Assembly: GCA_016931575.1 (NCBI GenBank)
Contig: JAFGEO010000072.1
Coordinates: forward strand, 62,001-126,000
Length of the DNA stretch: 64,000 nucleotides
From: Bacteroidales bacterium
Lineage (GTDB): Bacteria; Bacteroidota; Bacteroidia; Bacteroidales; UBA10428
Reading direction: 5' to 3'
This document shows, in pieces, positions 35,613-43,998 of the stretch. The notes beneath the pieces were generated by a model. The model made no database searches and was not told where the DNA came from. It was given only the letters and a program-made list of their open reading frames with translations. The translations under genes and the position numbers were made by a program. Position 1 is the first letter of the stretch. Each line of letters starts with the position of its first letter.

Positions 35613-36692
35613 TTAATCCTCTTGTTTCTGAGTGAACTTCAGGCGGATCCATTTTGGTAGAATGATGGTGCCGATAACCAGGTATGGATAGTAGCTGATC
35701 AGCCTCCAGAGAAAAGCCAGGATAAGGGCGAATGAAGCCTTGGTTGCAGGGTCATTGTACTGGATCAGATCGCCGAGAAATTCGGTGAACACCCATTCCG
35801 CTCCCCCGCTGCCTCCCGGTGTAGGGATCACTAGCATCATGATCCAGGCAACCAGTTGCCTAGCATAAAGAAGGAGATGGTCCGGTACAAAAAAGAATAT
35901 CAGAAACAGGGCGTTCACGACCCAGTACCTGGAGGTCCATGCAAAAGCGGTAGAGATGAAAGCCTTAATCCAGAAAAAAAATGGCTTCTTCCTCAATTCG
36001 ATGGAGGAGTTGACGATCTCGCTCCCTGCTTCATTTGCTTCGGCGCGCCACCTGCGGATCAGGGGAAGTCTGAATACCCAGAGCAACAGCCATTTCAATC
36101 CCCTGGGATTAATAAAAAGCCCATAGGTAAGTGCCAGGGTGTATACCAGCTTAATGGAATAGCCCGCCAGGGCAAGCCAAAAGAAACGGTTGATAAAGGA
36201 TGCAGATTCTACTCCCATAGAAAAGAGGGCGCTGCTTTTAATAAATATCAGTAATAGGGGGAAGGTCATCAGAAAATACAACTCATCCAGGAAGGAGGTT
36301 GCCATTACAATGGCTGAGGACCTGCCAAGGCTTAATCCTTCTTTGTTCAGGAAAATCACTGCCACACTGGTGCCTCCGATGGCGGAAGGGGTGATGGCGG
36401 AGGTAAATTCCCAAAGCATAACAATCCGGAAAGTCTGTAACCAGGAGTATTGATTATCCGATAAGATCTTCAGGCGGGCCATATAGCCTAAATCGCGCAT
36501 GGCCATTAGGCAAATCGCGAAAAAAAGCCAAAAGATTCCTTGGCGGCTAAAGGAGATGTTCTGAAAGATTTCAGGATCGAAATTCCTGTAAAACATGAAA
36601 ACAACAAATCCCAAACCAATAATTACCGGATAGATTATATTGGTTCTCCGTAATTTCGAGAGTGGATTTTTGCGTTTACCAGCCATATTCAC
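35613..36692 (-). CDS. Flippase-like membrane protein (LPG synthase TM / UPF0104 family)
   Basis: 359-aa polytopic membrane protein of the lysylphosphatidylglycerol-synthase-TM (PF03706) family. Diagnostic stretches are WEFTSAITPSAIGGTSVAV, FLNKEGLSLGRSS, ATSFLDELYFL and TPGGSGGAEWVF. About eight hydrophobic helices are visible. It lacks the cytoplasmic aminoacyl-transferase domain of MprF, so a lipid flippase or transport role is more likely. ATG at 36686 is an equally possible start two codons downstream. It stands alone between the signalling operon and the histidine kinase gene, both on the same strand but 160 bases or more away. Confidence 0.85.
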   Translation of the reverse strand: MNMAGKRKNPLSKLRRTNIIYPVIIGLGFVVFMFYRNFDPEIFQNISFSRQGIFWLFFAICLMAMRDLGYMARLKILSDNQYSWLQTFRIVMLWEFTSAITPSAIGGTSVAVIFLNKEGLSLGRSSAIVMATSFLDELYFLMTFPLLLIFIKSSALFSMGVESASFINRFFWLALAGYSIKLVYTLALTYGLFINPRGLKWLLLWVFRLPLIRRWRAEANEAGSEIVNSSIELRKKPFFFWIKAFISTAFAWTSRYWVVNALFLIFFFVPDHLLLYARQLVAWIMMLVIPTPGGSGGAEWVFTEFLGDLIQYNDPATKASFALILAFLWRLISYYPYLVIGTIILPKWIRLKFTQKQED

Positions 36693-36858
36693 ACTAATTC
36701 ATATTCGGTCTGCTGCCTTTTGGGATGGGTGCATCTGACTTACACTCAAACACCTGGCACAATGCAATGCCACAGGACATGCTTTCACCTTCGATAAAAT
36801 TAGCGAAAATCCCTAAACTTCACTTCGAAGTCGTGTATTTTCAGGAATCTTAAAATAA

Positions 36859-38364
36859 TCAGCGGGAGATTGTGAAGGAAAATTCTGATCCCTGGCGCAA
36901 GGAGGAGCTTACTTTAATAGATCCGTTCATCAGCCGGACCAGTTCTTTTACCAGGGTCAGACCCAGACCGGCTCCCTCATACTGTCTGGCAATGGTATCA
37001 TCAACCTGGGTGAAGCGTTCAAAGATATGAGGGATGTCTTTCTCATCGATTCCGATGCCTGTATCCCTGACAAAGAAGCTGATCTCATCAGCGGTCTGGA
37101 AGCAACCAAGGTGTATACTTCCCTGTTCTGTAAATTTAACGGCATTGGAAAGCAGGGCCAGAATGATTTGTTCCAGTCTGTAATCATCCTGACAAAGGCT
37201 CACTTCGGCACAGCCTTTACCCATAATCAGTAAGGGTTTGATGGCTTCTTTTTTACCCTCTTCCTCCAGCATCAGATGCAGGCTCCTTTCGTTTTTATTC
37301 ATAAAATCCAGCAGGCTGAATTTCTTCAAACTAAGTACCAGCTGGTCGCTCTCGATTTTCGAAAGATCAACGATATCCGTGATCAGGTGAAGAAGTCGTT
37401 TCCCATTCCGGATAATGTAATCGATGTAATGAGCAGTCTTCGAATCCTCCGGAGCCGATTTTCTGAGAAATTGACTGAACCCCAGGATACCGTTTAGAGG
37501 GGTTCTGACCTCATGGGAAAGATTAGCCAGGAAAGCCGATTTCAGATGATCGGCTTTTTCGGCAGCCTGCTTTGCTTTTCGCAGTGCTTTCTTTTCTTTT
37601 ACCAGGTCGGTAATATTCCTGCCAATCCCCATTATGCCAATAATTTCGCCGCTGCTATTGCGAAGCGGGATCTTTGATGTTGAGAACCAGAGGCGGTTAT
37701 GATTCGTATCGACAACCTGTTCCGTCAGGTTGATCTGGGCCTTCCCGGTACGCATAACCTTCAGCTCATCATTCCGGTATTTCAGAGCGAGTTTCTTTGG
37801 GAAGAAATCGAAATCGGTTTTTCTGACCACCTCATTCGCTGAAAAAGCCCCCATAAGCCTGGATACGGACAGGTTTGCCAAAATGAACCGACTCTCAGTA
37901 TCTTTTATAAAAATGTTATCCGGAATATTGTTAATAAGTTCATTGATAAGGTGCATATGATTACTCACATCTTCTGTTGCCTGTTTAAGTTCCGAAATGT
38001 TAATGATCTGGCACAGCAGGTTCTCTTTTTCACTCATTCCTGAAGAAAGCAGGGTGAAATGCACATTCGCCCAAAAACTTAGTTTTTCATCCCACCCGAG
38101 AAGTGAAGTAAATTCATAGGGACCATCAATTTCCCTGAGTTTACTGATCAGCCTCTCCAGGTTAAAGGCAGGGGAGTATTTGAAGAGTTGATGAATATCC
38201 ATTCCATCCAGGCATGCGGGATCGCCAACCAGTTGACAGGCAGATTTGTTGGCTTTCATGATGATCCCTGAAGGAGAAATCAGGAGTAGTCCCGTGACGG
38301 ATAGCTCGAATAGGTTTTCTTCTTCAACCTGGAAGGAAACGGGTGTCAGCTTTTTTTCTCTCAT
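36859..38364 (-). CDS. PAS-PAS sensor histidine kinase
   Basis: 501-aa kinase without membrane helices, so probably cytoplasmic. Two PAS domains (~17-130 and ~140-265) lead to HisKA with H284 in LSHEVRTPLNGILGF, then HATPase with the N-box ILALLSNAVKFT, G1 VRDTGIGI, F-box IFERFTQ and G2 EGAGLGLTLV. No receiver domain is attached, and no response regulator gene is adjacent. It is an orphan kinase within this window. The flanking genes (flippase-like and DUF3108-like) give no clue to its pathway. Confidence 0.92.
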   Translation of the reverse strand: MREKKLTPVSFQVEEENLFELSVTGLLLISPSGIIMKANKSACQLVGDPACLDGMDIHQLFKYSPAFNLERLISKLREIDGPYEFTSLLGWDEKLSFWANVHFTLLSSGMSEKENLLCQIINISELKQATEDVSNHMHLINELINNIPDNIFIKDTESRFILANLSVSRLMGAFSANEVVRKTDFDFFPKKLALKYRNDELKVMRTGKAQINLTEQVVDTNHNRLWFSTSKIPLRNSSGEIIGIMGIGRNITDLVKEKKALRKAKQAAEKADHLKSAFLANLSHEVRTPLNGILGFSQFLRKSAPEDSKTAHYIDYIIRNGKRLLHLITDIVDLSKIESDQLVLSLKKFSLLDFMNKNERSLHLMLEEEGKKEAIKPLLIMGKGCAEVSLCQDDYRLEQIILALLSNAVKFTEQGSIHLGCFQTADEISFFVRDTGIGIDEKDIPHIFERFTQVDDTIARQYEGAGLGLTLVKELVRLMNGSIKVSSSLRQGSEFSFTISR

Positions 38365-38469
38365 TAACTCCTTACCAATTAAAGGTCGATATTCTCTGAA
38401 GCAGGGACGGACACATCAATTTACGAAATTTTTCTCAATGTAAGCTTATCAGGGTTCGGGCAGATAGTG

Positions 38470-38477
38470 TAAATTTG
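38470..38477 (+). promoter_or_regulatory. -7 promoter box of the DUF3108-like gene
   Basis: TAAATTTG matches TAnnTTTG and lies 32 bases before the ATG at 38510. No good -33 element is seen. Confidence 0.4.
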
Positions 38478-38509
38478 CTTTTTTACTAACAATTCAAACT
38501 TTGAATAGC

Positions 38510-39193
38510 ATGAGAAAGCGATTAATTCTAGCAGCAGTAAGTTTATTTTCCGGGGCGTATGTTTTTGGTCAGGCATGTGATTTTTATTTTCCCCAGGAGT
38601 CAGGGACAACCCTAACGTATCAATACTTTGATAAGAAAGACAAACCAACAGGAAAAATGTCGCAGGAGCTGGTAAGTTATTCCAGTACCGCAAGCGGGAC
38701 AAAAGCAGAAGTCGTATCAAAAAGCTATGATGAGAATGATGAGGTGACAAATGAAACCAACCTGGTCATGAGGTGTGAGAACGGAAGTTTCTATATTGAC
38801 ATGATGAGCTATGTCAACCCCGAATCTATGGCTGCCTATGAAGGCATGGAGGTAAAGATCGATGCACGGGATGTTGAGTTACCGGCCAACCTAAGTGTAG
38901 GACAAAAACTAAAAGATGCAGATATTAAGATCTCGGTAAACACCGGCATTATTCCAATTAATTTCTCCGTTTCCATAACCGACAGGGTTGTGGAGGCAAA
39001 AGAAAATGTTACCACCCCGGCCGGTACTTTCGACACGTACAAGATCAACCAGACCAATACGCTGAGCTTTGGTTTTCAGATGGTGTTGCCCACAACCGAG
39101 TGGTATTCGAAGGATGTCGGAATGGTGAAAAGCGTAAGTTACAAGAGTGATAAACCTTATACCCGGACAGAGCTGATCAGCATCACTCACTGA
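38510..39193 (+). CDS. Secreted DUF3108-like (TapB-type) protein
   Basis: 227-aa exported protein. ATG at 38510 is preferred over an upstream TTG because it opens a normal signal peptide (MRKRLILAAVSLFSGAYVFG). The mature part is all-beta, beginning CDFYFPQESGTTLTYQYFD. It carries the phrases TTPAGTFDTYKIN and TEWYSKDVGMVKSVSY, which are typical of the DUF3108/TapB-like beta-barrel family of Bacteroidota. The first mature residues include one Cys but no lipobox. Function unknown. It overlaps the convergent AlbA_2 gene by 11 bases at their 3' ends. Confidence 0.7.
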   Translation: MRKRLILAAVSLFSGAYVFGQACDFYFPQESGTTLTYQYFDKKDKPTGKMSQELVSYSSTASGTKAEVVSKSYDENDEVTNETNLVMRCENGSFYIDMMSYVNPESMAAYEGMEVKIDARDVELPANLSVGQKLKDADIKISVNTGIIPINFSVSITDRVVEAKENVTTPAGTFDTYKINQTNTLSFGFQMVLPTTEWYSKDVGMVKSVSYKSDKPYTRTELISITH

Positions 39194-39830
39194 TATTGTA
39201 ATCCGTATTTAACCGATAGCTCACCCCCTCCTTACTATAGTGGAGTTGGATTACCCCAATCGTACATAGATTCGCAAGGATCTTTTTAGCCAAGGGGTAT
39301 TTAATACCGGTAAGCCGGCGAAAACTATTCAGGGAGATTCCTTCATGCTCTGACAGATAGTCAAGCAGGGAGGCTTCTTCCTGATTGTATTTTACCAGGG
39401 TAGGCCGGGATGAGTGCTGGTTCCTCCATACTTCAACCTGCACACTGTTGGCAACGAAAATTTCATCCTTCAGGCGAATAAATGCCTTCCACTCATTATC
39501 CTTCCATGGGGCGAGGTGGGGCTTGGAGTCACTCTCGGAAACATCTACTTCAAGGATGGTTTTCCCTTCAATAGTCCAGCTTTTGAGTGTATAATCCACT
39601 TTTGGTTTGCAGAAAACGTGCGCAGCCGATTCCAGCATGTAAGCCTCCTCATCGGTCCGGATTCCTGCGATGGTGCCGTTATCCTTTACCCCGATGAGCA
39701 GTTTTCCGCCTTCCGTATTTGCGAAGGCCGAGAAAGTGCGGGCCAGTTTGGGGGCATCGCTCACCTCAAATTTGAAGTCAAGACGTTGGTGTTCACCTTG
39801 TTGAATTAGATTTTGGATGTACCGGTTCAT
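39183..39830 (-). CDS. AlbA_2 (Schlafen-like) domain protein
   Basis: 215-aa protein. The N-terminal ~130 residues match the AlbA_2 domain: GEHQRLDFKFEV, FSAFANTEGGKLLIGVKDNG, and a following KVDYTLKSWTIEGKTILEVDV strand pair. Such domains bind nucleic acid or nucleotides and often occur in regulators. The C-terminal part contains a winged-helix-like segment (LLDYLSEHEGISLNSFRRLTG). ATG at 39830 is chosen: upstream codons extend the frame to 39971 but read as non-family sequence. Its target is unknown. Confidence 0.8.
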   Translation of the reverse strand: MNRYIQNLIQQGEHQRLDFKFEVSDAPKLARTFSAFANTEGGKLLIGVKDNGTIAGIRTDEEAYMLESAAHVFCKPKVDYTLKSWTIEGKTILEVDVSESDSKPHLAPWKDNEWKAFIRLKDEIFVANSVQVEVWRNQHSSRPTLVKYNQEEASLLDYLSEHEGISLNSFRRLTGIKYPLAKKILANLCTIGVIQLHYSKEGVSYRLNTDYNISE

Positions 39831-40000
39831 CACAGGGAAAGATAGTTTACGGATGGCCGAAGTTACAAATTTGCGGTGAATGTAGAGACGCCCAATGTTG
39901 AGGTCTCTACGACCATACAATGAATCGAAATTGTCATTTCCTGCCAGAAGATGGAACCAGGGATCAGACAATACTTTGTGTTATCCTGCGTTTCCTGATA

Positions 40001-40714
40001 ATGAACCGAAAAATCAGGCTTTTATTCCTCACAATTTCCTTTGGGATCTTTTTCTCATGCTCCCCATCGGTATATAAGAACCACGGAGAGAGCCGGTCCG
40101 AGGGAACCGTTGGGAATGGCAGACTCATCAATGGCTACAAAATGCCTTTTCGGGGCGGAAACTTTAAGTATTTCAGTTTTACTGATTACTATCTGTTCGG
40201 ACGGTGTTACCTGCATTCCACCCTGCAAAAGATTGTCCTGGAAAGTTACCGGGATATGAGCATGTATTATCCGGATTATCGGTTCAGGATCATGGAGTGT
40301 TCGAAGCGGAAAGGCGGCCGTGCTATTCCTCACAGAACCCATCAGAACGGCACCAGCATTGATTTCATGATGCCCCTGAAAAAAGCAGACAAGGTGATCA
40401 GTCGATACGATCGGATCGGCATGTGGCGGTACCTGATGAAATTTGATCATGAAGGGAAGAAACGGTTCAATAAACAGATTGAAATTGACTTTGATAAAAT
40501 GGCCCTGCACATCCTTACCCTGGAGAAAGTATCCCGGAAATATGGCTGGATGATTGCAAAGGTGATCCTTGAAACCAACCTGAAGGATGAGATCTTTGCT
40601 TCCCGGTATGGAAAGGAGCTCCGAAAATCAGGGATCTACTTCGTGAGGAACCTTCCAAAGCTGATCAATGAGGCGCATGACGATCATTATCATGTGGATT
40701 TTGTTCCAGTCTAG
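40001..40714 (+). CDS. Penicillin-insensitive murein endopeptidase-like lipoprotein (MepA/M74)
   Basis: 237-aa lipoprotein (lipobox FFSC, Cys 20) of the MepA/LAS metallopeptidase group, which cleaves peptide crosslinks in peptidoglycan. Zinc-site motifs are complete: H-x2-H-x6-D as PHRTHQNGTSIDF (H111, H114, D121) and DDHYHVDF (H229, H231). ATG at 40001 is preferred over an upstream in-frame start because it gives the lipoprotein signal. E. coli MepA is a soluble periplasmic enzyme; here it would be membrane-anchored. The gene stands alone on the plus strand. Confidence 0.85.
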   Translation: MNRKIRLLFLTISFGIFFSCSPSVYKNHGESRSEGTVGNGRLINGYKMPFRGGNFKYFSFTDYYLFGRCYLHSTLQKIVLESYRDMSMYYPDYRFRIMECSKRKGGRAIPHRTHQNGTSIDFMMPLKKADKVISRYDRIGMWRYLMKFDHEGKKRFNKQIEIDFDKMALHILTLEKVSRKYGWMIAKVILETNLKDEIFASRYGKELRKSGIYFVRNLPKLINEAHDDHYHVDFVPV

Positions 40715-41190
40715 GTAAGGGTTTGAAATTTAGGATATTCATCGCTTGATTTCAGGTCAGGTCCTGATTCAATCCGCGAAATGGATGTTGTTCCTTAATT
40801 ACATGCTATGGAAGAGAAAGCCAGTGTTCTGATCTCTCTAAATTGCGATGATTGTGAAGAGTAGTGGAACAGTGGGATCAATCCCATAAAGTGTGGAAGG
40901 TTGGAAATTCTATGCGGAATAAACTCTTGAAATTTGTTTAGTTGATTATCTGTTTAGGTGTTTAGAAGTGCTGCCTGAGCTTAACTTCCATGGAATCAGC
41001 TGAAAAACAGGTCCCTGAGTTTTTGAAGGGTTTTTGGGGTGCGTATTGGATGGTATGTGGCTTAATTGGCGTACTCAGTGTTCTCAATTCTAAACGGTTT
41101 TAAGGGTTTAAACGAATATGGGAAAATCCCCAGAAAATATGCTTGATCCCCCAGTTTGTATAAGTGTGAGTGTGAGAGTGAGTCCAGAGG
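40715..41190. other. Intergenic region, no gene seen
   Basis: About 475 bases downstream of the murein endopeptidase gene. No convincing ORF or RNA gene was found. The end (41160-41190) is a GTGAGTGTGAGAGTGAG low-complexity run leading into the inverted repeat next to tRNA-Ala. Confidence 0.5.
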
Positions 41191-41259
41191 CCACAAAAAC
41201 AGAGAAGAGTGCCGTATTTCGCTCGCGCTCAATACTCACACTCTTCTCTGTTTTTGTGG
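41191..41259. repeat. 21-bp perfect inverted repeat abutting the tRNA-Ala 3' end
   Basis: Left arm 41191-41211 and right arm 41239-41259 are exact reverse complements over 21 bases, separated by 27 bases. The right arm includes the last bases of the tRNA (41257-41259). On the minus strand the tRNA transcript would run directly into a long hairpin. No U-tract follows, so it is not a standard terminator. Confidence 0.85.
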
Positions 41260-41330
41260 AGAATAGGGGAGTCGAACCCCTGACCTCTTGGCTGCCAGCC
41301 AAGCGCTCTAGCCAACTGAGCTAATTCCCC
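41257..41330 (-). tRNA. tRNA-Ala(GGC)
   Basis: The minus strand folds into a full cloverleaf. The acceptor stem GGGGAAU pairs with AUUCUCC and includes the G3-U70 wobble that identifies alanine tRNAs. The D arm reads AGCUCAGUUGGCUAGAGC, the anticodon stem-loop is CUUGG-CUGGCAG-CCAAG with anticodon GGC, and the T arm contains GGUUCGACUCC. The discriminator is A; CCA is not encoded. It reads GCC/GCU codons. Its 5' side is followed upstream by a 47-bp tandem repeat, its 3' side by a long inverted repeat. Confidence 0.95.
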
Positions 41331-41344
41331 TTTTAATCGCCGTA

Positions 41345-41500
41345 GCTTCAGCGAAGGCGATGGCTTACTACTAGTATTCTGCCAAATCAAAGCTTCAGCG
41401 AAGGCGATGGCTTACTACTAGTATTCTGTCAAATCAATGCTTCAGCGAAGGCGATGGCTTACTACTAGTATTCTGCCAAATCAAAGCTTCAGCGAAGGCG
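41345..41500. repeat. 47-bp tandem repeat, three full copies plus a partial fourth
   Basis: Units start at 41345, 41392 and 41439 and a partial copy at 41486, each beginning GCTTCAGCGAAGGCG. The copies differ by only one or two bases. The CTTC-AGC-GAAG core can form a small hairpin; the first copy, with the preceding bases from 41339, can extend it with TCGCC/GGCGA. The array lies directly upstream of tRNA-Ala on the minus strand, where its promoter should be. There are no variable spacers, so it is not a CRISPR. Confidence 0.9.
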
Positions 41501-41508
41501 CTTTCATC

Positions 41509-41535
41509 AGTTAACCTGACCGTTGTCAGTTAACT
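41509..41535. repeat. Hairpin-forming inverted repeat after the tandem array
   Basis: Arms 41509-41520 and 41525-41535 (AGTTAACCTGAC / GTCAGTTAACT) pair with a one-base bulge around CGTT. It lies at the edge of the repeat array, between it and the tonB promoter. Confidence 0.6.
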
Positions 41536-41629
41536 TCAGCGAGGCAAAAATAGAAAAAATCCTTTTAACCCGACATATCAGACAAGAAATTATCAGAGAT
41601 TTTGTAAAACAGTTCTAAATAGGAAGTTA

Positions 41630-41646
41630 TTGGCAGGTTTTTTGCA
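41630..41646 (+). promoter_or_regulatory. Sigma-54-type promoter of the first tonB gene
   Basis: TTGGCAG, then TTTTTTGCA, gives GG (41632-41633)-N10-GC (41644-41645), the -24/-12 spacing of RpoN promoters. The ATG is about 80 bases downstream. A near copy precedes the second tonB gene. Confidence 0.6.
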
Positions 41647-41726
41647 GTATGTACACTAAAAAATACAGGTATTTTGTTTGCTATACTTATATAATTAGCT
41701 AATTTTAGACCCTTAAATTTTTAAAA

Positions 41727-42410
41727 ATGGAAATTAAGAAGAGCAGTAAAGTTAGTCTGGAAAAAAAGAAGTTTTTATTTCTGGAAGTTGGTTTAGTTCT
41801 TGTGTTTGCTATTTGTCTGGTTGCTTTTGAATGGACATCGAGCCCTGATATTGAATCAAGTAAGGATGAAGAGCCCGAAAAAGAATATTCAATGGACCAG
41901 GCTGAAGTAGTTCCTCCCGAGCAACAGCAACAGCAACAGGAACCGCCGAAAGCTCTTGAGCAGCTCGAGTTCAAAGAAGCTCCAAAAAATAAAATCATCA
42001 AGAAAATTGATTTTACCATTTCTGATGAGGATGCGGATTCAGAATGGGATTTCCTTGAAAGCGATGATGATGATGACGAATCAGGAGTAGCAGAAGTATT
42101 CTTTATCGTTGAAGACATGCCTAAATTTAATGGTGGACCTTCTGACGGATTCAGGACTTACATTGCTGAGAACCTCCAATATCCTCAGATTGCAGCAGAA
42201 AACGGAATCAGCGGACGTGTATATGTACAGTTTACTGTTAATTCAAACGGAAAAGTGGTTGATGTTGTCGTGGCCCGCGGTGTTGACCCTGCTCTTGACA
42301 AGGAAGCTTTACGTGTTGTGAAATCATCACCGAGCTGGACGCCCGGCAAACAACGTGGACGCCCGGTAAACGTTCGTTTTACTTTCCCGATCGTATTTGT
42401 TCTTCAGTAA
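41727..42410 (+). CDS. tonB: Energy transducer TonB, paralogue 1
   Basis: 227-aa inner-membrane-anchored TonB protein that passes proton-motive energy to outer-membrane receptors. It begins with a cytoplasmic basic segment (MEIKKSSKVSLEKKKF), one membrane helix at ~16-35, and an acidic, Gln-rich spacer (QQQQQQEPP). The C-terminal TonB domain includes FNGGPSDGFRTYIAENLQYP, ISGRVYVQFTVNSNGKVVD, and the closing WTPGKQRGRPVNVRFTFP. The periplasmic linker is short and acidic rather than Pro-rich. Next to it lies a close paralogue (42884-43558) with the same layout, so a tandem duplication is likely. Confidence 0.93.
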   Translation: MEIKKSSKVSLEKKKFLFLEVGLVLVFAICLVAFEWTSSPDIESSKDEEPEKEYSMDQAEVVPPEQQQQQQEPPKALEQLEFKEAPKNKIIKKIDFTISDEDADSEWDFLESDDDDDESGVAEVFFIVEDMPKFNGGPSDGFRTYIAENLQYPQIAAENGISGRVYVQFTVNSNGKVVDVVVARGVDPALDKEALRVVKSSPSWTPGKQRGRPVNVRFTFPIVFVLQ

Positions 42411-42432
42411 CAGGAACATTCATAATATAACT

Positions 42433-42464
42433 AAGGCCTCTGTGTTTGCAGGGGCTTTTTTTTT
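42433..42464 (+). terminator. Terminator after the first tonB gene
   Basis: AAGGCCTCTG pairs with CAGGGGCTT (two G-U pairs) around a 6-base loop and runs into nine or so T residues, 22 bases after the stop codon. Confidence 0.75.
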
Positions 42465-42563
42465 GAGGTATTCAGTTTTCAGATTTGATCCGGGACACCA
42501 GGCATCTTTACTCCGCATCTCTGATCCTGTTAATAGCTACGAACCCCTTAAGGGCTCAGCGAA

Positions 42564-42601
42564 GTTAATTGCACGAACCGGTCAAAGGGAGCTCTCCGAA
42601 G
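42564..42601. repeat. Degenerate dispersed intergenic repeat, copy A
   Basis: A CACGAACCG-x4-AAGGGAG-xTC-xCCG core preceded by TTAATT and, further up, GGGCTCAG. A related copy lies at 59772-59828. The remaining part of 42411-42883 shows no gene. Confidence 0.4.
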
Positions 42602-42813
42602 TCATTAACACGTAGGGGATTAGCATTGTTCTCTATGCAAATTCGAAAAATTAGTGCCAGGCTCAAACTACCCTGCAATGTTCTTTGGAAACCTGCCTAT
42701 CTGAAAAAGCATGGAGTCTCCAGCGTACCGATTATCCTGAAGCAATTCGTTTTCAATTTAGAAGTAAAATCGTAAAAACCTATTAAACAGTAAGATAGGA
42801 GGATCTCAATTTT

Positions 42814-42829
42814 TTGGCAGGTTTTTTGA
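42814..42829 (+). promoter_or_regulatory. Sigma-54-like promoter of the second tonB gene
   Basis: The 15 bases TTGGCAGGTTTTTTG are identical to those before the first tonB gene, giving GG (42816-42817)-N10-GA; the final C of the -12 GC is A here. The ATG is 54 bases downstream. Confidence 0.5.
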
Positions 42830-42883
42830 TATACCATCAACAGACCCAGATTATTCGATTTTTAACTTCTAAACTTATCTGCA

Positions 42884-43558
42884 ATGGAAATTAAAAAGAG
42901 TAATCAAGTAAGCCTGGAAAGAAAGAAATTTTTATTCCTTGAAATCGGAGTTGTTATCATTACAGCAATCTGCCTGGTTGCGTTTGAATGGTCCTCCAGT
43001 CCTGCGGTGGAGATAGAGAATACTGAGGAGCCTATACATGAGTATACCCTCGATCATGCTCAGGTAGCCCCACCGGAAAAGCAACAACAGATGGAAGAGC
43101 CGGTTCGTGCATTCGAACAGCTTGACTTCATCGAAGCCGACAAAAACACAATTGTCAGGAAGGTGATTTTCACGATCACTGATCCCACCGGCGATTTTGA
43201 CTTCCCGGATCTTGACGATGGTGATGAACCCACAGAGGTTGTAGATTTCTTCAAGGTTGAAGATCAACCCGAATTCGACGGTGGCCCTTATAGCAATTTC
43301 AGTAAGTACATTGCTGCAAACCTGGATTATCCTCAGCTGGCGATAGAAAGACAGATCAGTGGCCGTGTATATGTCCAGTTCACGGTAAACTCGAAGGGCA
43401 AAGTTGTCGATGTAACCGTAGTTAAGGGTATTGATCCTGCCCTGGACCGGGAAGCCCTGCGCATTGTTGAGTCTTCACCGATCTGGACCCCCGGGAAACA
43501 GCGTGGACGCCCGGTAGATGTCCGCTTCACCTTCCCGATTGTATTCGTACTTCAGTAA
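42884..43558 (+). CDS. tonB: Energy transducer TonB, paralogue 2
   Basis: 224-aa TonB with the same architecture as its upstream neighbour: basic start (MEIKKSNQVSLERKKF), one membrane helix at ~16-35, an acidic spacer (PPEKQQQMEEP), and a TonB_C domain (FDGGPYSNFSKYIAANLDYP, WTPGKQRGRPVDVRFTFP). The C-terminal halves are nearly identical between the two, while the spacer has diverged, as expected after duplication. It is followed by a strong terminator at 43582-43605, so it is transcribed on its own. The presence of both may serve different receptors or conditions. Confidence 0.93.
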   Translation: MEIKKSNQVSLERKKFLFLEIGVVIITAICLVAFEWSSSPAVEIENTEEPIHEYTLDHAQVAPPEKQQQMEEPVRAFEQLDFIEADKNTIVRKVIFTITDPTGDFDFPDLDDGDEPTEVVDFFKVEDQPEFDGGPYSNFSKYIAANLDYPQLAIERQISGRVYVQFTVNSKGKVVDVTVVKGIDPALDREALRIVESSPIWTPGKQRGRPVDVRFTFPIVFVLQ

Positions 43559-43581
43559 GCGATGATAACCATGAAAGCATG

Positions 43582-43605
43582 AAGCCCCTCCCAGGGGCTT
43601 TTTTT
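43582..43605 (+). terminator. Terminator after the second tonB gene
   Basis: Perfect 8-bp stem AAGCCCCT/AGGGGCTT with a 3-base loop and a T-run, 24 bases after the stop. The remaining gap to 43998 shows no gene; its AT-rich end near 43965-43980 carries TATATTTA, close to a -7 box. Confidence 0.85.
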
Positions 43606-43998
43606 CTTCAACATTCACCACATAACACTCCCGACTTTTAAATCATTTGTTGGTGTAATCAGGTTCTCTGCACAAGCCATTCAATATTTCCCGGTTGAAA
43701 GAATTATACTGCGGGCACATACCATGGCAAGGTCATTTCTTACTGATAAGCTCAGATAAATAACGCTGATTATCGCAAATAACTCTGTACAATTCATAGA
43801 CTTTATCTTGGTGAATCTAAGTTAAGATCTGCGGGAGCTTTTATCCTGGATGACTAGCACGGGGAGTACTTTCAAAGACTTCGGTAGTACCTTTCCGATA
43901 TCCTTTCAGCTGAAATAAGGCTCAGGATTCACTTTCAAAAAGGTCTGGAAATTCCTGGTCTTTTTTTGTATATTTAATCGAAATAAAACAAATGCATT

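Noticed and set aside
41191-41259. Prophage or island attachment site at the tRNA
   Set aside because: Attachment sites are direct repeats flanking an island; here the copies are inverted and 27 bases apart, and no integrase is near.
41108-41324. Two short ORFs on opposite strands over the tRNA-Ala region
   Set aside because: They only read through the tRNA and its inverted repeat; neither has a plausible protein sequence.
41345-41500. Possible CRISPR array from regular 47-base spacing
   Set aside because: The whole unit is repeated with only one or two base differences; there are no unique spacers and no cas genes, so it is a plain tandem repeat.
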